Part shown: positions 27,803-35,084 of the stretch, piece by piece | Numbering within the stretch: the stretch's first letter is position 1 | Layout: each line of letters starts with the position of its first letter | DNA from: DATBRC01 sp036560485 | GTDB lineage: Bacteria; Pseudomonadota; Gammaproteobacteria; Burkholderiales; Burkholderiaceae_D | DNA length: 64,000 bases | Reading direction: 5' to 3' | Assembly: GCA_036560485.1 (NCBI GenBank) | Contig: DATBRC010000056.1 | Span: 41,157 to 105,156 of the forward strand | Made by a program: the position numbers and the translations under genes | Notes under the pieces: generated by a model | The model's input: only the letters and a program-made list of their open reading frames with translations | Told to the model about the DNA's origin: nothing | The model's database searches: none

Positions 27803-29728
27803 ATGAGCAAGATTATCGGCATTGACCTCGGCACGACCAATTCCTGTGTTGCGATCATGGAAGGAGGGCAACCCAAGGTCATCGAAAACTCGGAGGGCGC
27901 GCGCACGACGCCTTCAGTTGTCGCATATCAAGCAGATGGCGAAATTCTGGTCGGCGCACCGGCCAAGCGCCAGGCTGTGACCAATCCTAAAAATACCTTG
28001 TATGCAGTCAAGCGTTTGATCGGTCGTAAATTTGAAGAAAATGAAGTGCAAAAAGATATACACCTGATGCCCTATCAGATCATCAAGGCTGACAATGGTG
28101 ACGCATGGATTGATGTGCGTGGCAAGAAGCTCGCGCCACCTCAGGTTTCAGCCGAGGTATTGCGCAAAATGAAAAAGACAGCTGAGGATTATCTTGGTGA
28201 GACCGTCACTGAAGCGGTCATTACTGTGCCGGCTTATTTCAATGATTCACAACGGCAAGCGACCAAGGATGCTGGCCGGATTGCAGGTCTCGATGTCAAA
28301 CGCATCATCAATGAGCCGACTGCTGCTGCGTTGGCATTCGGACTCGACAAGAGCGAGAAGGGAGATCGCAAGATTGCAGTCTATGACTTGGGCGGCGGTA
28401 CGTTCGATATTTCGATTATCGAAATTGCGCATGTCGAAGGCGAGAAGCAATTTGAAGTGCTGTCCACTAACGGCGATACCTTCCTCGGCGGTGAAGATTT
28501 CGATCAGCGCGTAATCGATTACATCATTGGTGAGTTCAAAAAGATCAATGGCATTGATTTGGGCAAAGACCCGATTGCATTGCAACGTATCAAGAGCGCT
28601 GCCGAACGCGCGAAAATCGAATTGTCATCGACACAGCAAACCGAAATCAATGAGCCGTATATTGCGATGGCCAACGGTGCGCCGGTTCATATGAACATGA
28701 AAATCACGCGCGCGAAACTGGAATCGCTGGTCGAAGATTTGATTGAGAAGACGATTGAACCATGCCGTATCGCGCTCAAGGATGCCAACGTGGATATCAG
28801 CAAGATCGCCGACGTCATTCTGGTCGGCGGCATGACGCGTATGCCGAAAGTGCAAGAGAAGGTCAAAGAATTCTTCGGCAGAGAGGCGCGCAAGGATGTC
28901 AATCCGGATGAGGCTGTTGCAGTTGGTGCAGCAATCCAGGGATCGGTGTTGTCCGGCGAACGCAGGGATTTGCTGCTGATGGATGTGACGCCGTTGTCGC
29001 TCGGTATTGAAACATTGGGCGGTGTGATGACGAAGATGATTCCGAAGAACACTACGATCCCGACCAAACACAGCCAAGTGTTTACAACGGCGGATGACAA
29101 TCAGCCTTCGGTGACGGTGAAGGTATATCAGGGTGAGCGTGAGATTGTTTCGGGTAACAAGTTGTTGGGCGAATTCAACCTGGTCGGCATTCCACCTGCA
29201 GCGCGTGGCATGCCGCAGATTGACGTGACGTTCGATATTGATGCCAACGGTATCTTGCATGTCAGCGCCAAAGACAAGGCAACCGGCAAGGAAAACAAGA
29301 TCACGATCAAGGCCAATTCCGGTTTGACGGAATCCGAGATCCAGAAAATGGTGCGCGATGCGGAGGTGAATGCGGAAGAAGACAAGCGCATGAAAGAATT
29401 GACGGAGAGCCGTAATCAGGGCGATGCGTTGACGCATTCCACGCGCAAGGCATTGAATGAGCATGGCGACAAGCTGGAAGTCGGCGAAAAAGAGAGAATC
29501 GAATCCGCCATCAAGGATCTGGAAGAAGCATTGAAAGGCAACGATAAGGCAGCAATCGACAGCAGGATGGCGGTATTGGCTTCAGCTGCCCAAAAGCTGG
29601 GAGAGAAGATGTACGGCGATACGCAAGCGCAGCAAGCAGCAAGCTCGGCGGCGTCCGGTGCATCTGATCGCCAAACAACGCAAGAGAACGATGTGGTCGA
29701 TGCTGACTTCAAGGAAGTGAAAAAATAA
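27803..29728 (+). CDS. dnaK: Molecular chaperone DnaK (Hsp70)
   Basis: ATP-dependent chaperone. ATPase domain signatures IGIDLGTTNSCVA, VYDLGGGTFDISI and VILVGGMTRMPKVQ are intact; the substrate domain starts near 385 (LLLMDVTPLSLGIETLGG) and the protein ends with the VDADFKEVKK tail. 641 residues, typical. ATG 27803 stands 6 bases behind AAGGAG (27791-27796). The usual partner dnaJ is not the next gene: a palindromic repeat and then thrS follow. Confidence 0.98.
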   Translation: MSKIIGIDLGTTNSCVAIMEGGQPKVIENSEGARTTPSVVAYQADGEILVGAPAKRQAVTNPKNTLYAVKRLIGRKFEENEVQKDIHLMPYQIIKADNGDAWIDVRGKKLAPPQVSAEVLRKMKKTAEDYLGETVTEAVITVPAYFNDSQRQATKDAGRIAGLDVKRIINEPTAAALAFGLDKSEKGDRKIAVYDLGGGTFDISIIEIAHVEGEKQFEVLSTNGDTFLGGEDFDQRVIDYIIGEFKKINGIDLGKDPIALQRIKSAAERAKIELSSTQQTEINEPYIAMANGAPVHMNMKITRAKLESLVEDLIEKTIEPCRIALKDANVDISKIADVILVGGMTRMPKVQEKVKEFFGREARKDVNPDEAVAVGAAIQGSVLSGERRDLLLMDVTPLSLGIETLGGVMTKMIPKNTTIPTKHSQVFTTADDNQPSVTVKVYQGEREIVSGNKLLGEFNLVGIPPAARGMPQIDVTFDIDANGILHVSAKDKATGKENKITIKANSGLTESEIQKMVRDAEVNAEEDKRMKELTESRNQGDALTHSTRKALNEHGDKLEVGEKERIESAIKDLEEALKGNDKAAIDSRMAVLASAAQKLGEKMYGDTQAQQAASSAASGASDRQTTQENDVVDADFKEVKK

Positions 29729-29784
29729 CCGGGAAAGTGTATTCTGTATTCTATTGATGGTCACAAAATCCATGACATACCAAG

Positions 29785-29898
29785 TGTCGTCCCAGCGAAC
29801 GCTGGGATCCAGTGTCGTTTGCTGCAAACAGTAGGAATGAACAGAGCTGTATGGATTGCTACGTAAGCCGCTGGATCTCAGCGTTCGCTGGGACAACA
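29785..29898. repeat. Dispersed palindromic repeat, GTCCCAGC subtype, copy 1
   Basis: Two 28-base arms (29785-29812 and 29871-29898) are inverted repeats with two mismatches, separated by 58 bases. Each arm itself contains a short palindrome (CCCAGCG...CGCTGGG). The same architecture recurs at 39463, 42204, 42762 and 47622. Lies between dnaK and thrS. Confidence 0.85.
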
Positions 29899-29992
29899 TG
29901 TAGCGTTTTTGTAATGATCAATTAGTTGCGACATATTGTTGTGATGAATCAATGGCACAATAAAAAATATACTTTATAATGGATGAACGATA

Positions 29993-30020
29993 GGGAATTA
30001 AATAGCACTATTTAATTCCC
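29993..30020. terminator. Perfect 13-bp hairpin upstream of thrS
   Basis: Positions 29993-30005 pair perfectly with 30008-30020 across a two-base gap; four bases later comes TTTTT. A TATAAT (29975-29980) lies just upstream. It may end readthrough from dnaK or act in the thrS leader. Confidence 0.5.
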
Positions 30021-30040
30021 TGATATTTTTGAATTTATTC

Positions 30041-30046
30041 TATATA
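30041..30046 (+). promoter_or_regulatory. Possible thrS leader -10 element
   Basis: TATATA at 30041-30046 would place a transcript start near 30052, directly before the leader ribosome site; the -35 region is poor. The alternative TATAAT at 29975-29980 would give a leader about 75 bases longer. Confidence 0.35.
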
Positions 30047-30068
30047 AGAGCGAGAAAGGCACATGGTT

Positions 30069-30110
30069 ATGACACCGCGAACTAGTACCTCCGTTTTCAT
30101 ACGTTGCTAG
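30069..30110 (+). CDS. Putative thrS leader peptide
   Basis: A 13-codon frame, MTPRTSTSVFIRC then TAG, with three threonine codons of three kinds (ACA, ACT, ACC) in its first seven. GAAAGG (30054-30059) sits 9 bases upstream of ATG 30069; an in-frame ATG at 30063 would add two residues but is only 3 bases from that site. It ends 23 bases before an intrinsic terminator and 118 bases before thrS. The arrangement is that of a ribosome-stalling attenuator responding to charged tRNA-Thr. The role is inferred. Confidence 0.55.
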   Translation: MTPRTSTSVFIRC

Positions 30111-30133
30111 TCCAGCCTTTTTCGAGCAAAAAG

Positions 30134-30155
30134 CGCGGCTAGCCGCGTTTTTTTT
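30134..30155 (+). terminator. Intrinsic terminator (attenuator) before thrS
   Basis: CGCGGCTAGCCGCG (30134-30147) is a self-complementary GC stem followed by eight T (30148-30155); the preceding A-run extends the stem. Upstream AGCCTTTTT (30113-30121) can instead pair with AAAAA and GGCT of the stem's 5' half (30128-30140), a plausible antiterminator. Confidence 0.8.
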
Positions 30156-30227
30156 CGTCCTTATTTTTGTTTGTATTGCGGATATTTAATCGGTGCGCAG
30201 TCGATGCGCTACTGTATGGAGATAAAA

Positions 30228-32135
30228 ATGGTTTCAGTCAGACTTCCAGATGGCTCACAGCGTCAATTCGATGCGCCGGTTACCGTCGCCCAGGTTGCAG
30301 CCAACATCGGTACCGGACTTGCCAAAGCGGCGTTGGCCGGCAAGGTGGATGGCAAGGTTGTCGATACCTCATTCCTGATTGATCATGATGTCGATCTGGC
30401 GATTGTCACCGACAAGGATGCCGATGGTCTGGAAGTGATCCGTCATTCGACCGCCCACTTGCTGGCCTATGCGGTGAAAGAGTTATTCCCGGATGCACAA
30501 GTCACGATTGGTCCTGTCATCGATAACGGTTTTTACTACGATTTTTCGTACAAGCGCCCGTTCACGCCGGAAGATTTGGCCACGATCGAAAAGAAGATGG
30601 CCGAGCTTGCCAAGAAGGACGAGCCTGTCACACGCAAGGTGTTGCCGCGCGATGAAGCGGTGGCGTATTTCAAATCGATCGGTGAAGCGTATAAGGCGGA
30701 AATTATCGAATCGATTCCGGCCGATCAGGATGTGTCGCTCTATTCAGAGGGCAAATTCACCGATCTGTGCCGCGGCCCTCACGTGCCGTCTACCGGCAAG
30801 CTGAAGGTATTCAAGCTGATGAAGCTGGCCGGCGCCTATTGGCGTGGCGATTCCAAGAATGAAATGCTACAACGCGTGTACGGCACAGCGTGGGCGAAAA
30901 AAGAAGAGCAGGATGCCTATTTGAATATGCTGGAAGAAGCAGAGAAACGCGACCATCGCAAGCTGGGACGTGCGCTGGACCTGTTTCACTTTCAGGATGA
31001 AGCGCCTGGCTTGATTTTCTGGCATCCGAAAGGCTGGACGGTATGGCAGCAGGTTGAGCAATACATGCGTCGCGTGTACCAGGAAAACGGCTACCAGGAA
31101 GTCAAGGCGCCGCAGATTCTGGATCGCAGCTTATGGGAAAAATCCGGCCACTGGGAGAACTACAAGGAAAACATGTTCACCACCGAGTCGGAAAATCGTG
31201 CCTATGCATTGAAGCCGATGAATTGCCCGGGCCACGTGCAAATTTACCGCTCCAACATGCACTCCTATCGCGAGTTGCCTCTGCGTTATGGTGAGTTTGG
31301 CCAATGCCATCGCAATGAACCGTCCGGCTCATTGCACGGCATGATGCGGGTGCGCGGCTTTACGCAGGATGACGGGCATATTTTCTGTTCCGAAGATCAG
31401 ATTCTGGACGAGTGCGTCGCTTTCACGACTTTGCTGCAAAAAGTTTATGCGGACTTTGGCTTTACCGAAGTGATTTATAAAGTGGCAACCCGACCAGAAA
31501 AACGGGTTGGCAGCGACGAGGCATGGGATAAAGCAGAAAATGCACTGATTGAATCGCTCAAGCGTTCTGGTTGTGAATACGAGATTGCACCGGGCGATGG
31601 GGCTTTTTACGGTCCGAAACTCGAATACACGCTCAAGGACGCAATTGGCCGGATGTGGCAATGCGGCACGATTCAGGTCGATTTCTCGATGCCGGTACGT
31701 CTGGGAGCCGAATATGTTGCTGAAGACAATACGCGCAAAATCCCGGTCATGCTGCACAGAGCGATTCTTGGGTCGCTGGAGCGTTTCATCGGCATGCTGA
31801 TAGAGAACTTTTCCGGTGCTTTGCCTTTATGGCTTGCTCCTGTGCAAGTCTCGATCCTCAACATCTCCGATGCACAAGCTGATTATGCACAAAAAGTCGC
31901 AGAAAACCTGAAGAAACAAGGGTTTAGAGTGCAGACTGATTTGCGTAATGAGAAAATAACCTATAAAATACGCGAGCATTCTGTACAGAAGCTGCCTTAT
32001 ATCGTGGTGGTTGGCGATAAGGAGCGAGATGCAAACACAGTGGCCGTGCGAGCGCGGGGCAATGTCGATCTGGGTGTGATGCCGATCGACGATTTGGTGA
32101 AACGCCTGAAAAACGAGGTTGAAACCAAAGCCTGA
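30228..32135 (+). CDS. thrS: Threonyl-tRNA synthetase
   Basis: Class II synthetase charging tRNA-Thr. N-terminal TGS domain (MVSVRLPDGSQRQFDAPVTV), editing domain with HSTAHLLAYAVKELFPDAQV near 74, class II core with MNCPGHVQIY and FGQCHRNEPSGSLHGMMRVRGFTQDDGHIF, and the C-terminal anticodon domain. 635 residues. ATG 30228 follows GGAGA by about 5 bases. It leads the translation block and is preceded by a leader peptide and terminator suggesting attenuation. Confidence 0.97.
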   Translation: MVSVRLPDGSQRQFDAPVTVAQVAANIGTGLAKAALAGKVDGKVVDTSFLIDHDVDLAIVTDKDADGLEVIRHSTAHLLAYAVKELFPDAQVTIGPVIDNGFYYDFSYKRPFTPEDLATIEKKMAELAKKDEPVTRKVLPRDEAVAYFKSIGEAYKAEIIESIPADQDVSLYSEGKFTDLCRGPHVPSTGKLKVFKLMKLAGAYWRGDSKNEMLQRVYGTAWAKKEEQDAYLNMLEEAEKRDHRKLGRALDLFHFQDEAPGLIFWHPKGWTVWQQVEQYMRRVYQENGYQEVKAPQILDRSLWEKSGHWENYKENMFTTESENRAYALKPMNCPGHVQIYRSNMHSYRELPLRYGEFGQCHRNEPSGSLHGMMRVRGFTQDDGHIFCSEDQILDECVAFTTLLQKVYADFGFTEVIYKVATRPEKRVGSDEAWDKAENALIESLKRSGCEYEIAPGDGAFYGPKLEYTLKDAIGRMWQCGTIQVDFSMPVRLGAEYVAEDNTRKIPVMLHRAILGSLERFIGMLIENFSGALPLWLAPVQVSILNISDAQADYAQKVAENLKKQGFRVQTDLRNEKITYKIREHSVQKLPYIVVVGDKERDANTVAVRARGNVDLGVMPIDDLVKRLKNEVETKA

Positions 32136-32148
32136 TCACGAAGCGCAG

Positions 32149-32251
32149 TGCAGAGTCTCACAAATAAGCAACGAATCAAAAATCAGGTTTGGCTTGTGAC
32201 ATTAAAACAAGCTCAACATGCGTTTTTGTTGGTTATTTGTGAGATTCTGCA
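32149..32251. repeat. Long inverted repeat between thrS and infC
   Basis: Arms 32149-32172 and 32228-32251 (24 bases) pair with one mismatch and one G-T wobble; a small hairpin GCTTGT/ACAAGC lies in the loop. The transcript would form a long stem just ahead of the infC ribosome site, possibly a processing signal. No T-tract follows. Confidence 0.75.
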
Positions 32252-32293
32252 TTTCTGCATGGCTTAATTATTTAATTTTTAAAGGAAACTGCA

Positions 32294-32815
32294 ATAGCTA
32301 CTGACAAGTCGCATCGCATCAATGGCGAAATTACTGCCCCTGAAATGCGTTTAACCGGGGTCAATAACGAACCGTTAGGTATCGTGAGTTTGGCTGAAGC
32401 CTTCCGCATGGCGGAAGAAGCTAACGTGGATCTGGTGGAAATTGCACCAACTGCTCAACCGCCAGTGTGCCGCCTGATGGACTACGGCAAATTCAAGTAC
32501 GCCGAGCAGAAAAAAGCGCACGAAGCCAAGCTGAAACAGAAGGTCATTCAGGTCAAGGAAGTCAAATTCCGCCCAGGTACTGATGAAGGCGATTACAACA
32601 TCAAGCTGCGCAATTTGATCAAGTTCCTGGATGAAGGCGACAAGACAAAAATCACGTTGCGTTTTCGCGGCCGTGAAATGGCGCATCAGGAAATCGGGAT
32701 GCGCATGTTGGAGCGATTGAAAGTGGACTTGGACGATTATGGACAAGTCGAGCAGTGGCCTAAGATGGAAGGTCGCCAGATGATCATGGTCATGGCGCCG
32801 AAGAAGAAAAAATAG
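32294..32815 (+). CDS. infC: Translation initiation factor IF-3, ATA start
   Basis: IF-3 binds the 30S subunit and checks start codon and initiator tRNA. The conserved N-terminus ATDKSHRINGEITAPEMRL requires initiation at ATA 32294, with AAGGA (32282-32286) 7 bases upstream; the first ATG in frame (32345) would remove 17 conserved residues and has no ribosome site. Two domains joined by a basic linker (KFKYAEQKKAHEAKLKQK); ends in KKKK. 173 residues. Rare start codons in infC are known from other bacteria (ATT in Escherichia coli), where they let IF-3 repress its own synthesis. Confidence 0.95.
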   Translation: MATDKSHRINGEITAPEMRLTGVNNEPLGIVSLAEAFRMAEEANVDLVEIAPTAQPPVCRLMDYGKFKYAEQKKAHEAKLKQKVIQVKEVKFRPGTDEGDYNIKLRNLIKFLDEGDKTKITLRFRGREMAHQEIGMRMLERLKVDLDDYGQVEQWPKMEGRQMIMVMAPKKKK

Positions 32816-32940
32816 TATTCGCATGATCAGTCAGCAGTGACTGGTTTGTGCAAATAGCGGTGGACTCGAATTCACCGCCAAACAAGTGAGAGTAGGCACC
32901 CAAGCGTAACGTAGTGTTACCACCTGCAATCATGTTAAAA

Positions 32941-32969
32941 ATGGAGCTGTCCAAAAGGACAGATGTGTT
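32941..32969 (+). promoter_or_regulatory. Hairpin sequestering the rpmI ribosome site
   Basis: CTGTCCAAAAGGACAG (32947-32962) folds into a perfect 6-bp stem with an AAAA loop, and the rpmI Shine-Dalgarno AAGGA lies partly in loop and 3' arm. A second stem, GCGGTG/CACCGC, lies upstream near 32858. This suggests translational control of rpmI-rplT, as ribosomal protein L20 does in other bacteria. Confidence 0.5.
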
Positions 32970-33167
32970 ATGCCTAAGATGAAGACAAAGAGCAGCGCGA
33001 AAAAGCGTTTTCGCGTTCGTCCAGGTGGTACGGTTAAATGTGGCCAGGCTTTCAAGCGCCACATCCTGACCAAGAAGACCACAAAGAACAAACGCCAGTT
33101 GCGTGGTTCAACCAACGTTCATGCGAGTGATGTGACATCAGTCTATCGCATGATGCCGACCGCTTAA
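32970..33167 (+). CDS. rpmI: Ribosomal protein L35
   Basis: Small basic 50S protein, 65 residues: MPKMKTKSSAKKRF opening and HILTKKTTKNKRQLRG are the family blocks. It follows infC by 154 bases of structured leader and precedes rplT by 27, the standard infC-rpmI-rplT order. Confidence 0.98.
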   Translation: MPKMKTKSSAKKRFRVRPGGTVKCGQAFKRHILTKKTTKNKRQLRGSTNVHASDVTSVYRMMPTA

Positions 33168-33194
33168 CCTCACACTCAATATCAAGGAGCTACT

Positions 33195-33554
33195 ATGCCA
33201 AGAGTAAAACGTGGGGTCACAGCACGGGCCCGTCATAAAAAAGTCCTCGATCAAGCCAAAGGCTATCGTGGTCGCCGCAGTACCGTCTATCGTATTGCCA
33301 AGCAAGCAGTCATGCGCGCCGGCCAATACGCATATCGCGATCGTCGTAACAAGAAGCGTGTGTTCCGCGCGTTGTGGATCACCCGTATCAACGCGGCATC
33401 GCGTGAGCATGGCATGACCTACAGCGTGTTCATGAACGGCCTCAAAAAAGCCTCTATCGAACTGGATCGTAAAGTCCTGGCCGATATGGCTGTGATGGAC
33501 AAGCCGGCATTTGCCGCGATTGTCAATCAGGTGAAGGCGAACATCGCTGCTTAA
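33195..33554 (+). CDS. rplT: Ribosomal protein L20
   Basis: 50S assembly protein, 119 residues, with the basic N-terminal extension MPRVKRGVTARARHKKVL and the globular C-terminal domain (RAGQYAYRDRRNKKRVFRALWI). In other bacteria L20 also binds the rpmI-rplT mRNA to repress it; the hairpin before rpmI is a candidate site. ATG 33195 is preceded by AAGGAG. An intrinsic terminator follows. Confidence 0.98.
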   Translation: MPRVKRGVTARARHKKVLDQAKGYRGRRSTVYRIAKQAVMRAGQYAYRDRRNKKRVFRALWITRINAASREHGMTYSVFMNGLKKASIELDRKVLADMAVMDKPAFAAIVNQVKANIAA

Positions 33555-33597
33555 GTGATTGCATGCATTGCCTGCGGGTGATGCAGAACTATCCTGG

Positions 33598-33630
33598 CGG
33601 GGCAGAGGTCACACACCACTGCCCCGTTTT
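33598..33630 (+). terminator. Intrinsic terminator after rplT
   Basis: CGGGGCAG (33598-33605) pairs perfectly with CTGCCCCG (33619-33626), followed by TTTT. It would separate rplT from pheST, at least in part. Confidence 0.75.
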
Positions 33631-33636
33631 AATTGC

Positions 33637-33901
33637 AGAACTCATTTCATGAATAGGAAGGCACGTGAAGGCAGTCTGGACGGATGCAGTGCAAGGCGCG
33701 GTGCGCTGCACAGGGTGGTCCCCTGTGCAAGCGGCGCAACGCCGCAATGCGCCGTTCAGACTACCTTCCCGGAGGGTTCTCACCAGAATCGACGCTGGAC
33801 AGCGTTGCGCTCCTTGCGAATATGCACGGCTATTCGACGCGCGCCTTGCCAGCCCCGATTTTGGTGAGAACACGTGCCTTCCTATTCATGAAATGAGTTC
33901 T
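33637..33901. mobile_element. 265-bp element with 31-bp perfect terminal inverted repeats
   Basis: Bases 33637-33667 are the exact reverse complement of 33871-33901. Inside are further nested inverted repeats: GTTCTCACCA (33776-33785) against 33862-33871, a GCACAGGG/CCCTGTGC hairpin (33708-33728) and GCGGCGCAACGCCGC (33731-33745). The 11-mer AACTCATTTCA occurs at 33639 and again at 33902. No protein is encoded. The form is that of a miniature inverted-repeat element inserted between rplT and pheS; a structured leader is the alternative. Confidence 0.65.
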
Positions 33902-33939
33902 AACTCATTTCAGCTTCCATTTCGAAAGCGCGAAACTGC

Positions 33940-34956
33940 ATGAATCCCCTAGAGCAACTTGTAGTTCAGGCACAGACCGATTTTTCTGCTGCAGAGGATG
34001 CTGCTGCGTTGGAAAACGCAAAAGCAAAATATCTCGGCAAGACCGGTCAGATCACAGAGCAAATGAAGGGCCTTGGCAAACTTGCGCCGGATGAGCGCAA
34101 AGCCCAAGGCGCAATCATTAACGCGATCAAAGAGCAAATTGAAGCTGCGCTGACAGCGCGCCGCGATGCACTTGCCAATGCGCAGATGCAAGCGCGCTTG
34201 AATGCAGAAGCGATTGACGTGAGCTTGCCGGGTCGCGGTCGCGGCATGGGCGGCATTCATCCGGTGATGCGGACCTGGCAGCGTGTGGAAGAAATCTTTG
34301 GCTCGATCGGTTTTGATGTGGCAGACGGCCCGGAAATTGAAACCGACTGGACCAACTTCACTGCATTGAACAGTCCGGAAAACCATCCAGCACGTTCGAT
34401 GCAGGATACGTTCTACGTCGAGGGCAACGATACGCAAGGTAAACCGCTTTTGTTGCGCACGCATACCAGCCCGATGCAGGTGCGTTATGCGCGCATGAAC
34501 AAGCCGCCAATCAAGGTTATCGCACCAGGGCGCACCTATCGCGTCGACAGCGATGCGACGCATTCACCGATGTTCCATCAGGTCGAAGGATTGTGGATTG
34601 CAGAAGACATTAGCTTCGCGGATCTGAAAGGCGTGTACCTGAATTTCGTCAAGGCGTTTTTTGAAACCGATGATTTGCAAGTGCGTTTCCGTCCATCGTA
34701 TTTTCCATTCACGGAACCATCGGCTGAAATCGATATTGCATTCGGCAGCGGGCCGCTTAAAGGCCGTTGGCTGGAAGTGTCCGGCGCCGGTCAAGTGCAT
34801 CCGACCGTGGTGCGCAATATGGGGCTTGATCCTGAGCAGTACATTGGGTTTGCGTTCGGCTCAGGCCTTGAGCGCTTGACGATGCTGCGTTATGGCATCA
34901 ACGATCTGCGCCTGTTCTATGAAGGCGATTTACGATTTCTAAAGCAATTCAATTAA
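33940..34956 (+). CDS. pheS: Phenylalanyl-tRNA synthetase alpha subunit
   Basis: Class II catalytic subunit of the alpha2-beta2 enzyme. N-terminal coiled coil (about 1-90) binds tRNA; the core carries HPVMRTWQRVEEIFGSIGFDVADGPEIETDW, LLRTHTSPMQVRYA and the C-terminal motif 3 GFAFGSGLERLTMLRYGI. 338 residues. ATG 33940 has only a weak ribosome site. A palindromic repeat separates it from pheT. Confidence 0.97.
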   Translation: MNPLEQLVVQAQTDFSAAEDAAALENAKAKYLGKTGQITEQMKGLGKLAPDERKAQGAIINAIKEQIEAALTARRDALANAQMQARLNAEAIDVSLPGRGRGMGGIHPVMRTWQRVEEIFGSIGFDVADGPEIETDWTNFTALNSPENHPARSMQDTFYVEGNDTQGKPLLLRTHTSPMQVRYARMNKPPIKVIAPGRTYRVDSDATHSPMFHQVEGLWIAEDISFADLKGVYLNFVKAFFETDDLQVRFRPSYFPFTEPSAEIDIAFGSGPLKGRWLEVSGAGQVHPTVVRNMGLDPEQYIGFAFGSGLERLTMLRYGINDLRLFYEGDLRFLKQFN

Positions 34957-34964
34957 TGCTTACG

Positions 34965-35060
34965 TTCCTCCCCCTTCAAGGGGGAGGTTAGGTGGGGGAT
35001 GGGTTTCATTGTCATTCAAGACCCATCCTCACCCTAGCCCTCTCCTTGAAGGAGAGGGAA
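34965..35060. repeat. Imperfect inverted repeat between pheS and pheT
   Basis: Arms of 42 bases (34965-35006 and 35019-35060) are imperfect inverted repeats, each with an inner palindrome (CCCCCTTCAAGGGGG and CTCTCCTTGAAGGAGAG). Repeats of this CCCTTCAAGGG type are scattered in many proteobacterial genomes. It would form a large stem in the pheST message. Confidence 0.8.
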
Positions 35061-35084
35061 TAAAATCAGGGGGATGAAGTAACT

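Noticed and set aside
29940..30227. T-box riboswitch before thrS
   Set aside because: No T-box core sequence (AGGGTGGNACCGCG) is present; T-boxes are also not expected in betaproteobacteria.
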